The notes under the pieces are model-generated. The model did not search any database. It was given only the letters and a program-made list of their open reading frames with translations, and was not told the DNA's origin. Source: Burkholderiales bacterium RIFCSPLOWO2_12_FULL_61_40 (GTDB lineage Bacteria; Pseudomonadota; Gammaproteobacteria; Burkholderiales; Burkholderiaceae_C). From it: a DNA stretch of 37,244 nt. How positions within the stretch are numbered: the stretch's first letter is position 1; every line of letters starts with the position of its first letter. The stretch is from contig MESI01000099.1 in NCBI GenBank assembly GCA_001770935.1, positions 1 through 37,244 of the forward strand, read 5' to 3'. This document shows positions 30,981 to 37,244 of the stretch, in pieces. The translations under genes were made by a program, and so were the position numbers.

Positions 30981-33431
30981 CTAAAGTCGGCGCGACACCT
31001 CCAGCACGCCGTCATCGGTCAGGCTGGCGGTGAAATCAAGGGCTTCCATCAGGGCCAGCATCGATTCGTTGTCATTCAGCACCTCGCCCTGGATACGGCT
31101 CAGCCCCTGTTCTCGGGCTGCATCCATCAGGCAACGCATCAGACGCCCCCCCAAGCCCTTGCCCGCCATATGGTCCGCAACGACCAGCGCAAATTCGCAA
31201 GTTTTGGCGTCCGCAAGAATGCTGTAGTTGGCTTCGCCCAGCATCACATCGCCGCCCTCATGGTGTCCAGTGGCGACCAAGGTCAGTTCACGGGCATAGT
31301 CGATTTGCGTGTAACGCGCCAGTTGCTTCTGCGGCAGTTCGTTGACCATGTTGAAAAATCGAAAGTACTTGCTTTTGCGTGAAAGCTGGCGCACCAGGCC
31401 CTGCAGCGCAAGCGCGTCTTCCGGGCGAATAGCCCGGATGGTGCAGGAAGAACCATCCTTCAAACGCCAATCATGGGTGAATTGGGTCGGATAGGGGCAA
31501 ATCGCCATGTGCTGGTAGCGTGCGCCTTCGACTGCAGGACGCACCTCGATGGCCGCATCAAATACCACGGCACGTTCGTCGTCAACCATCAGTGAACGGA
31601 TATCCAGCGCATGCAGGCACGCCAATTCGCTGGCCATTTCGGAGACACGCAGCAAAATATCGCGCAATGGTCCCTGTGCAACGCCTGGCACGGGTCCGAG
31701 CGGACCGAGCAGGCGCGCGATATGTTCTTCATCCACCATCTCCTGAACCAGGCGGGGGTTCAAAGGGGGCAAGGCGGTTGAGCGAATGCCATAAATCTCG
31801 CCCGCAGCGCCCCCTTCCGACAAAGAAATCACCGGGCCAAACACCGCATCGGGTCGAATCGCCACATGCAGCTTGCGCGCACCCTGCACCATCGGGTGCG
31901 GCTGCGTTACGGGAATGTGGAATGCGGCCAAAACGTCCCTGGCTTCCATGGGCATCAAATGGCTGCGCCCTTCCGCCAGAGACCGCGCGATCACGCTACG
32001 CGCCATCTCGGAATTGGGCGCCTGGTAGGCCGACAATGCAGCCGGCGTTTCTTGCAGCAAGGCCTGGTTGCGTACCCAATTGACCATGAAAGAGAAACCC
32101 GCCACCGCACTTTCAGCACACCGGAAGGTGGGTAGGCGTGCCTGGGCAAAGGCTGCGCGCGCCGGGCGTGCGTCCACTTCCCCGAGCCAGCAGGTCAGCA
32201 ACGGCTTGCTGGAGCGCTGTGCGACCTCAATGGTGGCATGCGCCAGCGCACACGGATCCACAAAGGTGTTGGGCGACAGCACGGCCAACACCCCATCCAC
32301 ATGGGGGTCATCCATGCAGGCTGACAAGGCGCCGACAAAACGCTCCGGGCCGGTGTCGAACAAGACATCGACCGGGTTGCCTCGGGTCCAGGTGGTGGGC
32401 AACACGATGTTCAGGCGCTCGACGGTAGGCGCTGCCAGCGCGCTCAGATCAATGCCCAGCGCAGCCGCACAATCGGCGGCCATCACGATCGGCCCCCCGC
32501 CGTTGGACACCACCGCCAGACGGTTGCCGCGTGGTTTACAGGGATTGCCCAGGGCACGGGCGGCAGAAAACATGTCTCCGATGGATTTGACGCGCAGCAC
32601 GCCAGCACGGCGCAGCGCGGCGTCAAACACATCGTCATCTCCACAGGCGCCACCGCTGTGCGAAGCCGCAAAACGGGCAGAACCGGGCTGATGGCCGGCT
32701 TTCACCGCAATCACCGGTTTGACACTGGCCGCAGCCCGGACCGCGCTCAAAAAGCGGCGTGCATCACGAATGCCCTCCAGGTACAGCAAAATCGTCTCGG
32801 TGCGGGCATCCGTCGTCAGGTAATCGAGGATTTCGGGCAACTCCAGATCCAGACTTTCACCAGGGCAAAAGACGGCGGAAAACCCAAACTCGTTGTTGTG
32901 GCTCCAATCAAAAATGCTGGCACAAATCGAGTTGGAGTGCGACACAAAGCCCAGGTTTCCCTTGGGCACGGCCTTGGGAACAGGCGTCGTATTCAGGCCC
33001 GCATGGGGCAGAACAAAGCCCATGGCACGCGGGCCCAGCAAACGCACCTTGGCGCGCGCACCGGCGGCCTGGATCAGGCGAAGGTATTGCGCATCATGCG
33101 TAGCACTGTCATGCAGGCCTGACGAATACACAATGGCGGAAGAAATGCCACGCCGACCACAGGCTTCGACGATGTCGGGCGCTGCCGACAATGGCGTTGC
33201 AATCAAGGCCAGTGAAATCGGTCCTTGCACTTGTTCGAGCGAGGCAACACACACCTGCCCGTCAATTTGAACGTGCTTGGGATTGATGTAGTGAACGCGC
33301 TTGGAAAACTCCCCGCCCGCCAGGCTTTGGACCAAGCCATAGCCCAATGTGCCGCTCACCGGACTGGCGCCAAACAGGGCGATGCCGGTCGGATTGAGAA
33401 AGGAACGAAGAGGTGTTCTGTCGAAAGTCAT
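30981..33431 (-). CDS. PatZ-like acyl-CoA synthetase/GNAT acetyltransferase with truncated ATP-grasp
   Basis: Family members (PatZ/Pka) acetylate lysines of metabolic enzymes such as acetyl-CoA synthetase. The 816-residue product has an N-terminal CoA-binding domain (FLNPTGIALFGASPVSGTLGYGL), the ligase-like middle with SHSGGACGDDDVFDAALRRAGV, a shortened ATP-grasp region and a C-terminal GNAT domain from about residue 655 (IRAIRPEDALALQGL... HMAGKGLGGRLM). After MEARDVLAAFHIPVTQP it jumps to HPMVQGARKLHVAIRPDAVFGPVISL. The usual LKxxSPDIxHKSDVGGV segment, about 70 residues, is missing near 31890-31905. E. coli PatZ is 886 residues. The frame is intact, so GNAT activity could remain, possibly with altered control. 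Confidence 0.82.
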   Translation of the reverse strand: MTFDRTPLRSFLNPTGIALFGASPVSGTLGYGLVQSLAGGEFSKRVHYINPKHVQIDGQVCVASLEQVQGPISLALIATPLSAAPDIVEACGRRGISSAIVYSSGLHDSATHDAQYLRLIQAAGARAKVRLLGPRAMGFVLPHAGLNTTPVPKAVPKGNLGFVSHSNSICASIFDWSHNNEFGFSAVFCPGESLDLELPEILDYLTTDARTETILLYLEGIRDARRFLSAVRAAASVKPVIAVKAGHQPGSARFAASHSGGACGDDDVFDAALRRAGVLRVKSIGDMFSAARALGNPCKPRGNRLAVVSNGGGPIVMAADCAAALGIDLSALAAPTVERLNIVLPTTWTRGNPVDVLFDTGPERFVGALSACMDDPHVDGVLAVLSPNTFVDPCALAHATIEVAQRSSKPLLTCWLGEVDARPARAAFAQARLPTFRCAESAVAGFSFMVNWVRNQALLQETPAALSAYQAPNSEMARSVIARSLAEGRSHLMPMEARDVLAAFHIPVTQPHPMVQGARKLHVAIRPDAVFGPVISLSEGGAAGEIYGIRSTALPPLNPRLVQEMVDEEHIARLLGPLGPVPGVAQGPLRDILLRVSEMASELACLHALDIRSLMVDDERAVVFDAAIEVRPAVEGARYQHMAICPYPTQFTHDWRLKDGSSCTIRAIRPEDALALQGLVRQLSRKSKYFRFFNMVNELPQKQLARYTQIDYARELTLVATGHHEGGDVMLGEANYSILADAKTCEFALVVADHMAGKGLGGRLMRCLMDAAREQGLSRIQGEVLNDNESMLALMEALDFTASLTDDGVLEVSRRL

Positions 33432-33632
33432 TGATCGTCATTCCCGTCTTTGCCACTGACCTACGGCGCACAGCGTCCCTTTGCCACGCCATGACGCCTC
33501 AAGTTGCACCGGCGATCCCTACCGGCGCAACGTCGCTTTTTCAAAGACTATACACACAATAGAGGGGGCCATTCCATGGGTTAACGCGAGGTGGTTGGCC
33601 GCCTAGTTTGACCACCGTCAGACAAATGGCAA
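33432..33632. other. Intergenic stretch between the PatZ-like and nitronate monooxygenase genes
   Basis: About 200 bp without a gene. GGTGGT (33590-33595) and ACCACC (33611-33616) could form a weak hairpin after the nitronate monooxygenase gene, but there is no T-run. On the minus strand TATAGT near 33548 could be a -10 for the PatZ-like gene; no clear -35 was found. Confidence 0.3.
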
Positions 33633-34598
33633 TCAACAATATTCGCGTGCCATCACCCGGCTGCGTGCGCTGGCGTATTCGCGCTTAAGCTGGGCCACAA
33701 AGTCGGACGTGCTTTGTATCTTGGTCACTGCACCAATGCCCTGACCACAACCCCAAATCTCTTTCCAGGCCTTGGCAGAGGCACCGCCAAAGTTCATTTT
33801 GCTGGGGTCGCTCTCGGGCAGATTTTGCGGGTCCAGCCCGGCGGCGCGGATGCTGGGCGCCAGGTAATTGCCATGCACCCCGGTGAAGAGGTTGCTGTAG
33901 ACGATTTCATCAGAGTCGCTGTCCACAATGGCCTGCTTGTACGCTTCGACCGCCCGCGCTTCCTCGGTGGCGATAAAGGCCGAGCCGATGTAGGCAAAGT
34001 CCGCTCCACACGCCTGCGCGGCCAGCACCGCGTCTCCGGTGGCAATGGAACCACTCAAGGCCAGCGGGCCATCAAACCACTGGCGGATTTCCTGCACCAG
34101 CGCAAACGGACTCTTGACACCGGCATGCCCCCCCGCCCCGGCAGCCACGGCGATCAGTCCATCCGCCCCTTTTTCGATGGCTTTGCGGGCGTGTTTGTTG
34201 TTGATGACGTCGTGCAACACCACACCGCCATACGAGTGGGCTGCGGCGTTGATGTCTTCGCGCGCGCCCAGGGACGTGATGATGATGGGCACCTGGTACT
34301 TCACGCACAAGGCCATGTCGTGCTCCAGCCGGTCGTTGCTTTTGTGCACGATCTGGTTGATGGCAAACGGTGCAGCGGGTTGGTCCGGGTGGGCCTGGTT
34401 GTAGGCGGCCAGTGCCTCGGTGATCTCGATCAACCATTCTTCCAACTGCTCCGCCGGACGCGCATTGAGGGCGGGCATGGAGCCCACGACCCCGGCAATG
34501 CACTGCGCAATCACCAGCTTCGGGTTGCTGATGATGAACAGGGGCGAACCGATCACCGGAAACGGCAGGCGGTCAAGAGGCGCGGGAAGCTTGGACAT
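33633..34598 (-). CDS. Nitronate monooxygenase (2-nitropropane dioxygenase-like)
   Basis: The 321-residue TIM-barrel flavoprotein shows LPFPVIGSPLFIISNPKLV at the start, PIIITSLG, DGLIAVAAGAGGHAG (FMN phosphate and active-site histidine region), PLALSGSIATGDAVLAAQACGADFAYIGSAFIATEEA and WGCGQGIGAV. Such enzymes oxidise alkyl nitronates with FMN; the physiological target is often propionate-3-nitronate. AGGAGA is five bases before the ATG at 34598. It lies downstream of an acyl-CoA dehydrogenase gene, separated by a dispersed repeat. Confidence 0.9.
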   Translation of the reverse strand: MSKLPAPLDRLPFPVIGSPLFIISNPKLVIAQCIAGVVGSMPALNARPAEQLEEWLIEITEALAAYNQAHPDQPAAPFAINQIVHKSNDRLEHDMALCVKYQVPIIITSLGAREDINAAAHSYGGVVLHDVINNKHARKAIEKGADGLIAVAAGAGGHAGVKSPFALVQEIRQWFDGPLALSGSIATGDAVLAAQACGADFAYIGSAFIATEEARAVEAYKQAIVDSDSDEIVYSNLFTGVHGNYLAPSIRAAGLDPQNLPESDPSKMNFGGASAKAWKEIWGCGQGIGAVTKIQSTSDFVAQLKREYASARSRVMAREYC

Positions 34599-34633
34599 GG
34601 TGTCTCCTGTCGGAAATTTATAAGAAAAACGCC

Positions 34634-34680
34634 TGTAGCCCCCGCATCTTGTGCGCAAGTAGCTACAGTTTTAATAGCAA
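34634..34680 (-). repeat. Dispersed repeat copy upstream of the nitronate monooxygenase gene
   Basis: On the minus strand it reads TTGCTATTAAAACTGTAGCT, then ACTTGCGCACAAGATGC and GGGGGCTACA. It matches the other copies in the GCTATT start, the TAGCT core, the TGCGCA block and the GGGGGCTA end. This copy is intergenic. Confidence 0.8.
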
Positions 34681-34700
34681 CAATGCCGATGCCAAAAGTA

Positions 34701-36491
34701 TCAGAACGCGTCCAACGCCAGGGCGGTCACGCTGTCAAAGCCCTCGACGATGCTGTCGCGCATGCCGGGGATTTTGCTCAGCAGGTGGTCGGCATAAAAA
34801 CGCGCGGTGGTGATCTTGGCCTGCATGAAGGCCACATCGGTCCCCGCAGCCACAGCCTCTTGCGCCACCAGCATGGCGCGGCCCAACTGCCAGCCGGCCA
34901 TCAGGTTGCCCGCCAACATGAGGTAAGGCACGCTGCCGGAGAACACGGCATTGGGGCTGGCCTTGGTGTTGCCCGCCACGAAGTTGACCACGTCAATGAA
35001 AGCCTCACGGCCTGCCTTGAGACGCTTGGCCATGGCCACCGCGTGGGCGGTGCCCGATTGCAGCAACTCGGCTTCGGTCGTTTCAATTTGTCCTGCGATG
35101 CCCTTGGCCGTCTGGCCGCCGTCGCGCGCGGTCTTGCGCCCGACCAGGTCGTTGGCCTGGATGGCGGTGGTGCCTTCGTAGATGGTCAAAATCTTGGCGT
35201 CGCGGTAGTACTGGGCGACACCGGTTTCTTCGATAAAGCCCATGCCACCGTGCACCTGCACCGCCAGCGAAGTCACTTCCAGGCTCATTTCGGTGCTGTA
35301 ACCCTTGACCAGCGGAACCATGAATTCATAAAACGCCTGATTCGGCTTGCGCACATCAGCATCGGGGTGGTGGTGGGCTGCGTCGTAGGCGCTGGCCGCC
35401 ACGCTGGCCAGGGCACGGCAGCCCTCCACGTAGGCGCGCATGGTCATCAGCATGCGGCGCACGTCGGGGTGGTGAATGATGGGGGCGCTGGCGGCAATGG
35501 AGCCGTCCACCGGGCGGCTTTGCACACGGTCTTTGGAAAACTGCACGGCCTGCTGGTAGGCACGCTCGGCAATGGCGATGCCCTGCACGCCCACGCCGTA
35601 ACGGGCAGCGTTCATCATGATGAACATGTACTCCAGGCCCCGGTTTTCCTGGCCCACCAGGTAACCAACGGCGCCGCCATGGTCGCCAAACTGCAGCACC
35701 GCCGTGGGGCTGGCCTTGATGCCCATCTTGTGCTCGATGCTCACGCAATGCACATCGTTGCGTGCGCCCAGAGAGCCATCGGCATTGACCATGAACTTCG
35801 GCACCACGAACAGGCTGATGCCCTTCACGCCTTCAGGCGCGCCCTGCACGCGGGCCAGCACCAGATGGACGATGTTCTCGGCCATGTCGTGTTCACCCCA
35901 GGTGATGAAAATCTTGGTGCCAAACACCTTGTAGGTACCGTCCGGCTGGGGCTCGGCGCGGGTACGCACCATGGCCAGATCGCTGCCCGCCTGGGGTTCA
36001 GTCAGGTTCATGGTGCCAGTCCACTGACCACTGACCAGTTTTTCCAGATAGGTAGCCTTGAGTTCGTCCGAGCCTGCGGTGAGCAGGGCCTCAATGGCAC
36101 CGTCACTCAGCAAGGGGCACAGGGCAAAACTCAGGTTGGCCGAATTTTGCATTTCGCCGCACACCGCGCCAATGGTCTTGGGCAGGCCCTGGCCACCAAA
36201 TTCCGCGGGATGCTGCAATCCTTGCCAGCCGCCTTCGGTGAATTGTTGAAACGCCTCCTTGAAACCCGGAGTCGCCGTCACCACACCGTCTTTCCAGCTG
36301 GATGGGTTCTTGTCGCCTTCCCAGTTCAAGGGCGCGAGCACGCCTTCATTGAACTTGGCAGCCTCTTCCAGCACAGCCTGTGCGGTGTCCAGTCCGGCGT
36401 CTTCAAAGCCGGGGATCTGTGCAATTTGCTCAATGTTGGCCAGATGCTGGATGTTGAACAGCATGTCCTTGACGGGGGCGACGTAGCTCAT
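34701..36491 (-). CDS. Acyl-CoA dehydrogenase (long N- and C-terminal extended type)
   Basis: The 596-residue product matches the large acyl-CoA dehydrogenases with extra terminal domains. It has TGTMNLTEPQAGSDLAMVRTRA and KVFGTKIFITWGEHD (flavin and substrate binding), VSIEHKMGIKASPTAVLQFGD, LAVQVHGGMGFIEETGVAQYYRDAKILTIYEGTTAIQ near the active-site glutamate, and a C-terminal helical domain. It oxidises acyl-CoA in beta-oxidation, passing electrons to ETF. GGAGA is six bases before the ATG. The partial etfA gene lies just upstream on the same strand, fitting its electron acceptor, though a terminator separates them. Confidence 0.93.
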   Translation of the reverse strand: MSYVAPVKDMLFNIQHLANIEQIAQIPGFEDAGLDTAQAVLEEAAKFNEGVLAPLNWEGDKNPSSWKDGVVTATPGFKEAFQQFTEGGWQGLQHPAEFGGQGLPKTIGAVCGEMQNSANLSFALCPLLSDGAIEALLTAGSDELKATYLEKLVSGQWTGTMNLTEPQAGSDLAMVRTRAEPQPDGTYKVFGTKIFITWGEHDMAENIVHLVLARVQGAPEGVKGISLFVVPKFMVNADGSLGARNDVHCVSIEHKMGIKASPTAVLQFGDHGGAVGYLVGQENRGLEYMFIMMNAARYGVGVQGIAIAERAYQQAVQFSKDRVQSRPVDGSIAASAPIIHHPDVRRMLMTMRAYVEGCRALASVAASAYDAAHHHPDADVRKPNQAFYEFMVPLVKGYSTEMSLEVTSLAVQVHGGMGFIEETGVAQYYRDAKILTIYEGTTAIQANDLVGRKTARDGGQTAKGIAGQIETTEAELLQSGTAHAVAMAKRLKAGREAFIDVVNFVAGNTKASPNAVFSGSVPYLMLAGNLMAGWQLGRAMLVAQEAVAAGTDVAFMQAKITTARFYADHLLSKIPGMRDSIVEGFDSVTALALDAF

Positions 36492-36540
36492 GGGAGTCTC
36501 CAAAAAAGTCTTGAAACAGGGAAAACGAATCGACAAAGCA

Positions 36541-36570
36541 AAAAAAAAGGGCACCGCAAGCGATGCCCTT
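36541..36570 (-). terminator. Rho-independent terminator after etfA
   Basis: On the minus strand AAGGGCATCGC and GCGGTGCCCTT form an 11-bp stem with one G-T pair and a TT loop, followed by a long T-run (the A-run at 36541-36548 on the plus strand). It ends the etf transcript before the acyl-CoA dehydrogenase gene. Confidence 0.88.
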
Positions 36571-36583
36571 CTTCATGTCTGCT

Positions 36584-37244
36584 TTAGAGCGCAGCAATCA
36601 GTTCGGGCACCGCCACGAACAAATCGGCCTCCAGGCCGTAGTCAGCCACGCTGAAAATCGGCGCTTCGGGGTCTTTGTTGATGGCCACAATGACCTTGGA
36701 GTCCTTCATACCGGCCAAGTGCTGAATCGCACCGCTGATGCCGCAGGCCACGTACAACTGGGGCGCCACGATCTTGCCGGTCTGGCCCACTTGCCAGTCG
36801 TTGGGCGCGTAGCCCGCGTCCACCGCAGCACGCGATGCACCCATGGCCGCACCCAGCTTGTCGGCCAGCGGGGTCATGACTTCCATGAACTTCTCGCTGG
36901 AGCCCAAAGCCCGTCCGCCCGACACGATGATCTTGGCGGCGGTCAACTCAGGGCGGTCGTTCTTGGCGATTTCGGAACCCATGAAGCTCACGGAGGCGCT
37001 GGCACCCACGGCGGCCAGCACTTCCACCGCCGCACTGCCACCCGTGGCAGCTGCGGGGTCAAAGCCCGTGGTGCGCACAGTCAGCACTTTGACTGCGTCT
37101 GTGCTTTGCACGGTGGCAATGGCGTTGCCGGCATAGATGGGACGCTCGAAGGTGTCGGCGCTGACCACTTTGGTGATGTCCGACACCTGGCCCACATCGA
37201 GCTTGGCGGCCACGCGGGGGGCCACGTTTTTGCCGGAAGCGGTT
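36584..37244 (-). CDS. etfA: Electron transfer flavoprotein alpha subunit (3' part)
   Basis: The frame runs in from the window edge and encodes the C-terminal two thirds of EtfA. It includes [64 protein letters not shown] and the FAD-binding [60 protein letters not shown] carries electrons from acyl-CoA dehydrogenases to ETF-ubiquinone oxidoreductase. The start lies outside the window. A terminator follows the stop. Confidence 0.95.
   Translation of the reverse strand, partial: TASGKNVAPRVAAKLDVGQVSDITKVVSADTFERPIYAGNAIATVQSTDAVKVLTVRTTGFDPAAATGGSAAVEVLAAVGASASVSFMGSEIAKNDRPELTAAKIIVSGGRALGSSEKFMEVMTPLADKLGAAMGASRAAVDAGYAPNDWQVGQTGKIVAPQLYVACGISGAIQHLAGMKDSKVIVAINKDPEAPIFSVADYGLEADLFVAVPELIAAL

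Noticed and set aside
33714..36587. 957-residue open frame on the plus strand
   Set aside because: It is antisense to the nitronate monooxygenase and acyl-CoA dehydrogenase genes, which have clear motifs and ribosome-binding sites. Long mirror frames are common in GC-rich DNA.

Overview
The window looks like a chromosomal segment of a betaproteobacterium of the Burkholderiales, most likely family Comamonadaceae (Rhodoferax, Polaromonas or Acidovorax-like). This rests on the GC-rich coding sequence, the betaproteobacterial forms of RpoD, DnaG, GrpE-DnaK-DnaJ, TrmB and GluQ, and short dispersed repeats (core around GCTA...TAGC followed by a GC-rich arm) of a kind common in that family. No database search was possible; family assignments come from recognised motifs, protein length and context.

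Layout. 1-576: decayed ends of two transposases (IS66-like, then IS4/Tn5-like). 903-2895: three overlapping genes for a saccharopine dehydrogenase-like reductase, a DoxX-like membrane protein and a DUF2269-like membrane protein. 2935-3675: a short TrhO/rhodanese protein. 3695-6031: a flavodoxin-like protein and a pirin, divergent from a LysR-type regulator with a T-N11-A box between them. 6136-13329: an accessory cassette (below). 13456-17488: an FAD-dependent amine-oxidase-like protein, gluQ, trmB and an RluA-type pseudouridine synthase. 17628-23089: dnaG, rpoD, aroE. 23074-24468: a ComFB-like protein, an HxlR-like regulator, an FKBP peptidyl-prolyl isomerase. 24581-28412: grpE, dnaK, dnaJ with a probable heat-shock promoter before dnaK and a strong double hairpin after dnaJ. 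28569-29920: a second TrhO and a broken glutathione S-transferase. 29683-30974: a TetR regulator divergent from an NAD(P)H oxidoreductase. 30981-33431: a PatZ-like acyl-CoA synthetase/acetyltransferase lacking part of its ATP-grasp domain. 33633-37244: nitronate monooxygenase, acyl-CoA dehydrogenase and the 3' part of etfA.

The most exciting region is 6.1-13.3 kb. It encodes a nitrilase-superfamily protein with an intact Glu-Lys-Cys triad, a small winged-helix protein, and a 1725-residue protein joining a KGGVGR-type ParA/MinD ATPase, an Mrr-like PD-(D/E)xK nuclease, a NACHT NTPase, pentapeptide repeats and 13 nearly identical 42-residue WD40 repeats. Variation between the repeats falls mainly at a few predicted surface positions, as in fungal NACHT-WD40 non-self recognition proteins. 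An AT-rich promoter with an inverted repeat precedes the winged-helix gene, and 15-bp near-identical direct repeats lie at both edges of the cassette. I read it as a candidate anti-phage or conflict system with a diversifying sensor. I do not recognise it as a named system.

The second theme is genome plasticity inside housekeeping genes. Dispersed repeats are carried in frame within gluQ, trmB and dnaG and supply the stop codon of the pseudouridine synthase. Three genes between 28.5 and 33.4 kb (second trhO, GST, patZ-like) appear to have clean in-frame internal deletions.
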